Source: BM509 sp036396915
Lineage (GTDB): Bacteria; Desulfobacterota; Desulfuromonadia; Desulfuromonadales; Geopsychrobacteraceae
Length of the DNA: 19,614 nt
Reading direction: 5' to 3'
Assembly: GCA_036396915.1 (NCBI GenBank)
Contig: DASWJX010000037.1
Coordinates: 1-19,614, forward strand
Of the stretch, positions 1 to 5,411 are shown one piece after another. The notes under the pieces were generated by a model that saw only the letters and a program-made list of their open reading frames with translations, was not told the origin of the DNA and did no database searches. The position numbers were made by a program, and so were the translations under genes. The stretch's first letter is position 1. Each line of letters starts with the position of its first letter.

Positions 1-773
1 CCGCGGGCCTGCTCGACATCGAGGCGACCGATGGCCTCGGTGATCAGGCCCCTACAGTCATCCGGGCCGAGGCTATCCGATCCTTTCCAGTGACCGCTCT
101 GGCGCATCCGCTCCTCCAGGTGCGCCAGGTGCAGTTCCGGATGGTGGGCGCAGTACCAGATCAGGTCGTACCAGTCCCTTCCCTTGACCCGGTTCTTCCA
201 GCGGCGGCAGAGAATCGCATGCATCTTTCCGGCGAACAGGTCGGGCAGCCGATAGGTACGGACGCTGAAAGGGATCGGCAGCAGGAGGAAGCGGTTCTCC
301 GTGGCGAATCCCGGCGGGGGGTCGGTGTCGACCTCGATCTTGATCCGGGTGAGCTGACCGGCCGGGATCTGCCGCAGAATGTGGTCGCCGGGCTGGATGA
401 CCAACAGCTCGTTGGCGGTGTCCGCCTTCAGAAAAGCCGACTGCACTGCAGTCTCGACCGCCTTCCCCTTTTTTTCCACCCGCACTTCGAAGCCGAAGGC
501 CGCCAGCTCCCGCTCCAGCGCACTGCTGTAGCGCTCCAGCGCGAAGTCGGGCATCGGCTGGAGGAGGGAGAAGTCGAGGTTCTCCGAGAAGCGGTCAAGT
601 CCGTAGAGGATGCGCAGGGCGGTGCCGCCGTAGAAGGCGGCCTTCTCGAAGAACTTGGCCCGCCACAGCCCGAGCAGGGCCAACTCCTGGAGGATCTCCC
701 GCAGGGCCCGGGTGGTGTCCTCCACTCGCTGGCAGTCGTATTTGGCGAACATCTGGGCGACGGCTTCGCGCAT
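1..773 (-). CDS. AbiEii-type nucleotidyltransferase toxin (partial, 3' end outside window)
   Basis: This is a nucleotidyltransferase-fold toxin of the AbiEii/AbiGii family, the toxin half of type IV abortive-infection/toxin-antitoxin systems. Members are thought to transfer nucleotides to an RNA target and stop growth. The reading frame is open from the ATG at 773 to the window edge (257 codons), so the C-terminus is missing. Visible family marks are GGT (residues 49-51) followed by FSENLDF (62-68), the IKIEVDT strand (144-150), AGK (181-183) and RDWYD (199-203). The first acidic residue of the usual DxD pair is Asn here (N65-L-D67), which may matter for catalysis. The start lies two bases after the TAG of the AbiEi-like gene, so the two are co-transcribed and probably translationally coupled. 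Family assignment is firm; activity is unknown. Confidence 0.87.
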   Translation of the reverse strand, partial: MREAVAQMFAKYDCQRVEDTTRALREILQELALLGLWRAKFFEKAAFYGGTALRILYGLDRFSENLDFSLLQPMPDFALERYSSALERELAAFGFEVRVEKKGKAVETAVQSAFLKADTANELLVIQPGDHILRQIPAGQLTRIKIEVDTDPPPGFATENRFLLLPIPFSVRTYRLPDLFAGKMHAILCRRWKNRVKGRDWYDLIWYCAHHPELHLAHLEERMRQSGHWKGSDSLGPDDCRGLITEAIGRLDVEQAR

Positions 774-775
774 GG

Positions 776-1423
776 CTATTCCTTCCTCCGGGCCAGCCGC
801 CGCACCAGGCAGGCCAACAGAGCGACCCGCGGGGAGCGGTAGGCCCCGGAGAGTTCATCGAGCAGCCCAGCGTCCAGTTCGCACAGGGCCGCCTCCTCGA
901 TCCGCAGGTCCTCCACCATGTACGCCATACACTCCTTCTGGCTCCTCAGCCCCAGGCCGCGTCCCTGCAGCAACTTGTCCGCCAGTGCCTTCTCTGGAGC
1001 AGCGATCAGAAAAGCCCTGCCGTCCTCCAACTCGACCCGGCCGAGGCCGACGGAGAAGCCGGCCTCCGGGACACTGCTGTAGAGGAAGAGTCCGACGGGG
1101 GTGTTGAAGCGCGCGCCGCGCTTTGTCGTCACCGAGGTGACCGCCTCGACCCGCTCGGGGATCAGGCCATGATAGTGCAGGGCGTAATCAAGGGAGACGC
1201 AGGAGGGGCCGTAGAGCAGATTTGCGAGGATCTCCCGCGAGAAGGGCTTGCGGCGCCACTTCTCTCCGAAGATGTACAACCCCTTCTTGACCCGGACGAT
1301 GACCTTCTTGGTCAGCAGGTCGGTCACCTTGTCTCGGGGTCTGGCGTAGTCGGCCAGGGCCCCCATAAGGGCCTGATAGTCGAACTCCTCGAAAGGGATG
1401 GCCTGGCGCAGGTCTTCGTTCAT
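776..1423 (-). CDS. AbiEi-type antitoxin / transcriptional autoregulator
   Basis: The protein is about 215 residues and has the layout of AbiEi antitoxins. There is an N-terminal winged-helix part (about residues 5-50, ending in a KKGLYIFGEKW-like beta-wing). An antitoxin core follows, with SLDYALHYHGLIPERVEAVTS and a later APEKALADKLL motif, both typical of the family. In known AbiE systems this protein binds its own promoter and antagonises the toxin without tight complex formation. The ATG at 1423 is preferred. A TTG at 1438 would add five residues, and neither has a clear Shine-Dalgarno, so the start is uncertain. The AbiEii toxin gene follows after two bases. The promoter and inverted repeat just upstream fit autorepression. 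Confidence 0.85.
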   Translation of the reverse strand: MNEDLRQAIPFEEFDYQALMGALADYARPRDKVTDLLTKKVIVRVKKGLYIFGEKWRRKPFSREILANLLYGPSCVSLDYALHYHGLIPERVEAVTSVTTKRGARFNTPVGLFLYSSVPEAGFSVGLGRVELEDGRAFLIAAPEKALADKLLQGRGLGLRSQKECMAYMVEDLRIEEAALCELDAGLLDELSGAYRSPRVALLACLVRRLARRKE

Positions 1424-1458
1424 GGTGCCACAATGCAAAAAGTGATTATTTGTGCACA

Positions 1459-1483
1459 GTATGTCGGGTCCTTGTCGACATAC
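1459..1483. promoter_or_regulatory. Perfect inverted repeat, probable AbiEi operator
   Basis: The arms GTATGTCG (1459-1466) and CGACATAC (1476-1483) are perfect 8-bp inverted repeats with a 9-base spacer. The centre-to-centre distance of about 17 bases suits a dimeric or two-site winged-helix regulator. The repeat overlaps the -10 box and the predicted start site of the minus-strand promoter, so a bound protein would block RNA polymerase. Known AbiEi proteins bind inverted repeats in their own promoter. Assigning this one to AbiEi is inference. Confidence 0.6.
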
Positions 1484-1508
1484 TATACCCTAAGGAACAA
1501 AATTTCAA
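1480..1508 (-). promoter_or_regulatory. Sigma-70-like promoter of the AbiE operon
   Basis: Read on the minus strand there is TTGAAA (1508-1503) and TAGTAT (1485-1480), separated by exactly 17 bases. This is a good sigma-70 match about 55 bases upstream of the AbiEi-like start. Transcription would begin near 1473. The -10 box lies partly inside the inverted repeat 1459-1483. The call rests on sequence match only. Confidence 0.6.
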
Positions 1509-1618
1509 TCATCGAATCCAGGTGGCGGAGCTGACATCGTCGGCCGCCGGTCAGGTCGGACCCGGTCGAAAGCCGACACCGGAAAGATGCTTTTTTATGT
1601 GCAGTATGCCGAAAGATT

Positions 1619-1860
1619 GTGCAGAAGCGATTGCGGGTCGGACCGAAAGCGCCGGTAAAAGCCGGCTTAGGGTAGGGAGTGAAAGTCTCCTACGTGGTAA
1701 AGGGTAGCGACCAGCCATGACCCCGAGTCATGCGTCGGCTTCTCGTAAGAGGGCGGCGAAGCGTTGACAGGGGGCATGCAGGCATGGCAATTGAGCTCCG
1801 AAATCATTCCTTGGGGGAAAGATCTGGGGGCAGGGGCAAGATTATTTGGTGCCAGCAACA
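1619..1860 (+). other. Structured, gene-free segment; possible remnant of a group II intron 5' domain
   Basis: No convincing protein is encoded here, but the plus strand forms a run of clean hairpins. They are GCCGG/CCGGC with a 6-base loop (1651-1666), GTAGG(G)AG/CTCCTAC with a 7-base loop and one bulged G (1672-1693), and CATGAC/GTCATG with a 5-base loop (1716-1732). A further 9-bp inverted repeat AGATCTGGG/CCCAGATCT (1820-1828, 1870-1878) lies just downstream. The spacing and the short purine-rich joints between stems recall domain I of bacterial group II introns, and a GTGCAG that could be a degenerate 5' intron end lies at 1619. No intron-encoded reverse transcriptase or domain V was found. 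Another structured RNA or a repeat element is possible; the intron reading comes from memory of similar sequences. Confidence 0.4.
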
Positions 1861-1890
1861 AGAGTTCTTCCCAGATCTGCACTTGCCGGA

Positions 1891-1922
1891 GTTGCACGAA
1901 TCGGTTAACGTATAGATGCAAC
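1891..1922. promoter_or_regulatory. Possible operator/promoter of the YefM-ParE pair
   Basis: Arms GTTGCA (1891-1896) and TGCAAC (1917-1922) form an inverted repeat that encloses a GTTAAC palindrome (1904-1909) and a TATAGA hexamer (1911-1916) able to act as a -10 box. No good -35 box stands at 16-18 bases. The site lies 20-50 bases upstream of the antitoxin start, where YefM/Phd antitoxins normally bind to repress their operon. Weak evidence. Confidence 0.3.
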
Positions 1923-1941
1923 ATTCAACCAAGGAGATATC

Positions 1942-2226
1942 ATGTCGATCACCAGCAAGGACATCGTTCCTCTCAAGGAGATGCGGGCCCGGCTGACGGA
2001 ACTGGCCGAAGACGCCTGCCGGGGGCGCGAGAAGATCATCACCCGCAACGGCAAGGCCTACGTCGCCCTGATCGACGCCAGGCGTCTCGACTACTACCAT
2101 CGCCTGGAGCGCGAGAACATTCACCTCACCCTCCTCGATGAAGCGAGCCGCGGCTGGGATGACGTCGAAAAGGGAGATCTGCTGTCGGTGGCCGAACTCA
2201 AGGCGCGCTACGGCCGCGGCGAATGA
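1942..2226 (+). CDS. YefM/Phd-family antitoxin
   Basis: A 94-residue protein with the Phd/YefM fold. The N-terminal DNA-binding half (about residues 1-60) contains the typical VPLKEMRARLTELAE helix and the strand segment REKIITRNGKAYVALID. The acidic C-terminal tail (about 61-94) would wrap around and neutralise the toxin. It starts at an ATG with a strong ribosome site (AAGGAG, 7-8 bases upstream). Its stop overlaps the start of the ParE-like gene in ATGA, so antitoxin and toxin are translationally coupled. As in relatives, the pair is probably autoregulated through sites upstream of 1942. Confident family call. Confidence 0.88.
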   Translation: MSITSKDIVPLKEMRARLTELAEDACRGREKIITRNGKAYVALIDARRLDYYHRLERENIHLTLLDEASRGWDDVEKGDLLSVAELKARYGRGE

Positions 2227-2603
2227 AAAAAGCCGTCGTCCGGGTCACCCGCCACTTCGCCGGAAATCTCGATACCATTGAGGTGTTCCTGCTCGAAGCG
2301 GCTGCGCCGGGGGCCTTTTCGGCGCTGCTCGACGACCTCTTCGAAGAGACCATCCCCGCCCTCGAACGCTATCCGGACCTCGGAACCGACTTCTTCCACC
2401 GCCGAGCATCCTCCCGCGAAGCCTCCGAGCTGGAAACCGCTCTCCGCATGCGGCTCGGCTCCCAAACCGCCCTGCGCGCACTGATCCGCGGCAACTACCT
2501 TATCCTCTACGGCCGGCGCGACAACGATATCTATCTGCTGACCATTAAGCACCACCGGCAACTTTCCTTCGATTTTCCGGAGTTTTGGGAAGAAACCTTT
2601 TAA
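2223..2603 (+). CDS. ParE/RelE-superfamily toxin
   Basis: A 126-residue basic protein encoded immediately after the YefM-like antitoxin with a 4-base ATGA overlap. The N-terminal helical hairpin (about residues 8-52) is followed by the family's C-terminal beta-strand pattern, with RALIRGNYLILYGRRDNDIYLLTIKHHRQ at residues 85-113. ParE-like members poison DNA gyrase; RelE-like members cleave ribosome-bound mRNA. The sequence alone does not decide which target applies, although the HHRQLSFDF ending resembles ParE-type plasmid-stabilisation proteins. It is somewhat longer than the usual 90-105 residues. Context (type II pair) makes the toxin role likely. Confidence 0.83.
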   Translation: MKKAVVRVTRHFAGNLDTIEVFLLEAAAPGAFSALLDDLFEETIPALERYPDLGTDFFHRRASSREASELETALRMRLGSQTALRALIRGNYLILYGRRDNDIYLLTIKHHRQLSFDFPEFWEETF

Positions 2604-2887
2604 CCTTTTTCGTCGCTCCATCCCCTGGACCTGGATTCAGGGGCAGGACAACATCTTTGTCGTGATTCGGCGTCAAGCTCGGAAGTGTTCCGGCGGGTTA
2701 TTTTTGCCCCCGAATTCCAACCCTATCTGTTTCGCACATCCCAAGGAGCGTGCCTGAGGGAACATCTGCAGTTCTCAAAAAAAAACGGTCCGGGTCCGTC
2801 ATGACGAGCATTATCATGTGGATTTCAAAGACGAATGCCGGCCGCTCCAGTGATTGATTCTGCGTACTCTCCAAGGAGGAAGAGCCT
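2604..2887. other. Intergenic region, no gene seen
   Basis: There is no supported reading frame between the toxin gene and the PPOX gene. The stretch is AT-richer than its neighbours, with an A-run near 2778. It contains a split palindrome CATGA...TCATG around 2800-2818 that could be a regulator site. No convincing promoter or terminator was recognised. The only clear signal is the ribosome site AAGGAGGA at 2873-2880. Confidence 0.5.
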
Positions 2888-3349
2888 GTGAAGAAGATCA
2901 GGAGAAAAGACCGGGAAATAAGTTCCGAAGAGGCAAAGCGGCTGCTGGCTGAAGGGGAATATGGTTTTTTGTCGACCGCAGGTGCGGACGGAAAACCCTA
3001 CGGCGTCCCCCTGAGCTACGCCTGCCTAAAGGGCAGCATCTACTTCCACTGCGCCCGGGCAGGGCACAAGCTCGAAAATATCGCCCATAATCCCACGGTC
3101 TCTTTCAGCGTCGTCGGCAGAACCAAGGTTCTCCCCGACCAATTCGCCACGGAGTATGAGAGCGTCATTGTCTTCGGGACCGCCTGCGAGGTGGAAGGCG
3201 CCGAGAAGCTGGACGCTCTGCTGGGGCTGCTGGAGAAATACTCTCCCGGGTTCATTGAGGAAGGGAAGAGATATATCGAACAGATGGACTCGGCAACGAA
3301 AGTCTTCAGGATCGATATCGAAAACCTGACCGGCAAAGGGCGCAGGTAG
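2888..3349 (+). CDS. Pyridoxamine 5'-phosphate oxidase-fold (NimA-like) flavin-binding protein
   Basis: A 153-residue soluble protein of the split-barrel PPOX-like superfamily, close in pattern to 5-nitroimidazole resistance (NimA)-type proteins. The segment EGEYGFLSTAGADGKPYGVPLSYACLKGSIYFHCARAGHKLENIAHNP shows the usual order. The first strand pair ends in GVPLSY, the second strand carries YFHCA, and GHKLENI contacts the flavin phosphate. VSFSVVG and the VIVFGTACEVE strand follow. Such proteins bind FMN/F420-type cofactors or haem and often have unknown substrates. The start is GTG, supported by AAGGAGGA eight bases upstream. It stands alone in its strand context. Family is firm, substrate unknown. 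Confidence 0.85.
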   Translation: MKKIRRKDREISSEEAKRLLAEGEYGFLSTAGADGKPYGVPLSYACLKGSIYFHCARAGHKLENIAHNPTVSFSVVGRTKVLPDQFATEYESVIVFGTACEVEGAEKLDALLGLLEKYSPGFIEEGKRYIEQMDSATKVFRIDIENLTGKGRR

Positions 3350-3468
3350 CACCGGCTCAGGCTTGACAAATGGGGATTCAGACGCCGAGAGCGCCGGATA
3401 CAGAGCATCGCGGCCACACCATCGCTGGATTTGGTGCACCCGGATTCATGCTTTGCATGGAGGGGGCG

Positions 3469-3573
3469 ATGGGGAAATTTAAACCACCGGCGCTTGACAA
3501 TGACCGCCAGCGTTTCATGCTTGTGACGACCCGGAAAACAGAAGGACGGCCATCGTCACGGCTGCCGGGTTGA
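3469..3573 (+). CDS. Small ORF with a good ribosome site, doubtful
   Basis: A 34-codon frame beginning with ATG after GGAGGGGG (spacing about 5 bases). The product is basic and has no recognised motif or membrane segment. It could be the broken start of a lost gene or an accidental frame, since the surrounding 3350-3610 region contains nothing else. Listed because the ribosome site is good; no homologue is recognised. Confidence 0.2.
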   Translation: MGKFKPPALDNDRQRFMLVTTRKTEGRPSSRLPG

Positions 3574-3610
3574 CGGCTTGAGAGTCGCAAGAAGATGGGG
3601 GAGGCACGCT

Positions 3611-4024
3611 ATGCTTGAATTCGATGGGTTCTGCGCGAAATGGTCGCCGCGTTTGCTGAGCATCATGCGGGTCGTGACGGCTTTGCTGTTCATGCAGCAC
3701 GGCGCCCAGAAGCTCTTTGGCCTGCCGGCCGACCCGGCAAAGGTTCCGGTCGAGCTGTTTTCCCTGATGGGGCTGGCCGGGGTTCTGGAGTTGTTCGGCG
3801 GGCTGCTCATCCTCCTCGGTTTGTTCACCAGGCCGGTGGCGTTGCTCCTGGCGGGCGAGATGGCCGTTGCCTATTTCATGGCCCATGCACCCAAGGGGTT
3901 CTGGCCGATTCTGAACCGCGGGGAGCTGGCCGCACTGTATTGTTTCGTGTTCCTTTATCTCGCCGTGGCGGGTGGCGGGGCGTGGAGCGCCGATCGGCAA
4001 CGGCGCCGCAAACCTGGCGCATGA
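3611..4024 (+). CDS. DoxX-family inner membrane protein
   Basis: A 137-residue integral membrane protein with four predicted membrane helices and the DoxX hallmarks. The first helix ends in LLFMQHGAQKLFG, the second reads SLMGLAGVLELFGGLLILLGLFTRPVALLL, and MAVAYFMAHAPKGFWPILNRGELAALYCFVFLYLAVAGGG covers the last two. DoxX proteins are related to thiosulfate:quinone oxidoreductase subunits and to proteins acting in redox or thiol homeostasis; the exact role is unknown. The ATG at 3611 follows GGGGGAGG. A TTG at 3578 would extend the frame without a ribosome site and is not favoured. The RAYT gene follows 34 bases downstream on the same strand. Confidence 0.87.
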   Translation: MLEFDGFCAKWSPRLLSIMRVVTALLFMQHGAQKLFGLPADPAKVPVELFSLMGLAGVLELFGGLLILLGLFTRPVALLLAGEMAVAYFMAHAPKGFWPILNRGELAALYCFVFLYLAVAGGGAWSADRQRRRKPGA

Positions 4025-4058
4025 AACGCGCCCATTTGACAAATGAGGGGGAAGAGCA

Positions 4059-4610
4059 ATGGGGTACCATCCCGACGTCCATCACCGGCAATCCAACCGC
4101 CTGCGGGATTACGATTATGCAGCTGGTGGGGCATATTTCATCACGATCTGCACCCACGAACGGGCGCTCCTGTTCGGAGCGGTTACCGACGAGACGCTGC
4201 GGTTGAATGAGGCGGGGGAAATGGTTCGGGACGAATGGCTGCATACCGCTATCATGCGCCCGCGGGTTGCATTGGATGCGTTTGTGGTGATGCCAAACCA
4301 TTTCCACGCAGTCCTTCTCCTCCATGATGTAGGGGCGCACTGCGTGCGCCCGGAAGATTCACCTCGCACAGACAACCCGGACGCACGCAGTGCGCGCCTA
4401 CGACGGCAACGGGACTCCCTCGGATCCATCATCTCCGGATTCAAATCCGCTGTGACCAGGGGCATCAACGTGCTGCACGACAGCTCGGGAATCCCCGTCT
4501 GGCAGCGCAACTACTACGAACACGTGATCCGCAACGATGCCGACCTGCAACGGCTGCGCGACTACATCGCCGGCAACCCGGTCCGCTGGGACGAAGATGA
4601 ATATCGCTGA
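4059..4610 (+). CDS. REP-associated tyrosine transposase (RAYT, Y1/HUH family) carrying REP sequence inside its ORF
   Basis: A 183-residue single-strand DNA endonuclease of the IS200/IS605-related Y1 transposase superfamily. The HUH metal-binding motif is H81-F-H83 within MPNHFH (78-83). The catalytic Tyr is expected at Y152 or Y153 in WQRNYYEHVIRN. The start of the fold is marked by YDYAAGGAYFITICTHER, and the end by DYIAGNPVRWDED, typical of RAYTs. These enzymes cut at the GTAG foot of REP hairpins. Unusually, residues 91-115, between the HUH strand and the GSIISGFKSAVTR helix, are encoded by two inverted REP copies. Two more REPs lie 60-120 bases downstream. The start is ATG after GGGGGAAGAG. 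The gene has no terminal inverted repeats and is probably a domesticated, single-copy enzyme. Confidence 0.9.
   Translation: MGYHPDVHHRQSNRLRDYDYAAGGAYFITICTHERALLFGAVTDETLRLNEAGEMVRDEWLHTAIMRPRVALDAFVVMPNHFHAVLLLHDVGAHCVRPEDSPRTDNPDARSARLRRQRDSLGSIISGFKSAVTRGINVLHDSSGIPVWQRNYYEHVIRNDADLQRLRDYIAGNPVRWDEDEYR
4329..4351 (+). repeat. REP copy R1 (forward), inside the RAYT gene
   Basis: A GTAG foot (4329-4332) is followed by a perfect 8-bp hairpin: arm GGGCGCAC (4333-4340), loop TGC, arm GTGCGCCC (4344-4351). It is read in frame by the RAYT as V-G-A-H-C-V-R-P (from residue 91). It matches copies R2, R3 and R4 nearby. Confidence 0.85.
4379..4401 (-). repeat. REP copy R2 (inverted), inside the RAYT gene
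   Basis: Read on the minus strand it begins with GTAG (4401-4398) and matches R1 at 21 of 23 positions. The outer stem has decayed slightly (one mismatch, one G-T pair). It faces R1 across 27 bases, giving a BIME-like pair with the GTAG feet pointing outward, all translated in frame. Confidence 0.8.
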
Positions 4611-4666
4611 ACACACCCGGCGGTGCTCCCCTGCTGTGCAAAACAACTCGGCAGGCGTTGCAAACC

Positions 4667-4689
4667 GGGCGCATGCAATGCGCCCCTAC
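4667..4689 (-). repeat. REP copy R3 (inverted), downstream of the RAYT gene
   Basis: On the minus strand it has GTAG (4689-4686), arm GGGCGCAT, loop TGC and arm ATGCGCCC. Compared with R1 the loop-closing pair is T-A instead of C-G, changed on both sides so that the stem is kept. It lies 56 bases after the RAYT stop. Confidence 0.85.
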
Positions 4690-4711
4690 GGAGCAAAAAC
4701 CATCCGGCGAT

Positions 4712-4734
4712 GTAGGGGCGCATTGCATGCGCTC
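4712..4734 (+). repeat. REP copy R4 (forward), downstream of the RAYT gene
   Basis: GTAG (4712-4715) plus arm GGGCGCAT, loop TGC, arm ATGCGCTC. It differs from R3 at one position. With R3 it forms a pair with GTAG feet facing inward across 22 bases, the opposite arrangement to R1/R2. It ends 46 bases before the cytosine deaminase start. Confidence 0.85.
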
Positions 4735-4780
4735 ATGTCCCACGAACCAACACATCAACCCGCTTTTTTGGAGACCGGTC

Positions 4781-5218
4781 ATGGACGCATTCATGCAGGC
4801 AGCCATCGAGGAAGCACAAATCGGGCGCCGGGAAGGGGGGATCCCGATCGGATCGGTCCTGGTCCACCGCGGCAGCATCATCGGTCGCGGCCACAATCGT
4901 CGCCTCCAGCGCGGCAGTGTGGTGCTCCATGGCGAAATGGATGCGCTGGAAAACGCCGGACGTCAGGCGGCGGCGACCTACCGCGACTGCACCCTGTACA
5001 CCACGCTGTCCCCCTGTGCCATGTGTGCCGGAGCAATCCTTCTGTACGGCATCCCCAGAGTGGTCATCGGCGAAAACCGGACCTTCATGGGCGAAGAGGC
5101 GCTGTTGCGATCGCGCGGGGTGGTGGTCGACGTTTGGCAGGCAGCCGACTGCATCGACATGATGGCCGCCTTCATCGCGGCTGCTCCCGAACTGTGGAAT
5201 GAAGACATCGGGGTGTGA
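4781..5218 (+). CDS. Cytosine deaminase, yeast Fcy1-type (CDA-fold zinc enzyme)
   Basis: A 145-residue zinc deaminase with ligands H50, C79 and C82 and the proton-shuttle E52, in HGEMDALENAG and TTLSPCAMCAGAI. Beyond these general marks, it follows the yeast cytosine deaminase Fcy1 closely. It has LYTTLSPC-MC-GAI-YGIPR-V-GEN, and it ends in W139-x-E-D142-I-G, which matches the C-terminal W/D region that closes over cytosine in the yeast enzyme. The likely reaction is cytosine to uracil for pyrimidine salvage. Bacterial CodA is an unrelated amidohydrolase. The ATG at 4781 has GGAG eight bases upstream. Frame extensions to 4658 would read through two REP hairpins and are rejected. A guanine or tRNA-adenosine deaminase is less likely because those lack the C-terminal match. 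Confidence 0.83.
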   Translation: MDAFMQAAIEEAQIGRREGGIPIGSVLVHRGSIIGRGHNRRLQRGSVVLHGEMDALENAGRQAAATYRDCTLYTTLSPCAMCAGAILLYGIPRVVIGENRTFMGEEALLRSRGVVVDVWQAADCIDMMAAFIAAAPELWNEDIGV

Positions 5219-5271
5219 GAGCGGACCTGACCGGATCGATTCGAGACCCCTTTTTTTCCGGCCGGGCCGTG

Positions 5272-5299
5272 TTGAAGGAATGTTTATCTATGGTAGTGT
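5272..5299 (+). promoter_or_regulatory. Weak candidate promoter for the azoreductase gene
   Basis: TTGAAG (5272-5277), 16-base spacer, TAGTGT (5294-5299) in the gap between the cytosine deaminase and azoreductase genes. The -10 match is modest and the leader to the ATG at 5412 would be about 105 bases. Sequence match only. Confidence 0.25.
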
Positions 5300-5411
5300 T
5301 TGTGCAGTTTCCTGTTTTTCTATCCGACTTTTCGCTGCAAACCGGGCGCGGGCAGTTCGTCGCCGTCGGCTGTCGCAGCCGCTGAACCGCATGCAGGGGA
5401 GGATATCAACG

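Noticed and set aside
1596..1611. Second AbiEi operator half-site (GTATGCCG resembling GTATGTCG)
   Set aside because: Only one imperfect arm with no inverted partner, about 130 bases from the promoter.
4033..4045. CATTTG-A-CAAATG palindrome between the DoxX and RAYT genes
   Set aside because: Short, AT-rich and single; TTGACA within it has no -10 box at the right distance.
4658..4780. Upstream extension of the cytosine deaminase frame
   Set aside because: It would read through REP copies R3 and R4, has no ribosome site and no counterpart in the family; the ATG at 4781 has GGAG.
5199..5411. Upstream extension of the azoreductase frame
   Set aside because: Adds about 70 residues without family similarity; a strong ribosome site stands before the ATG at 5412.
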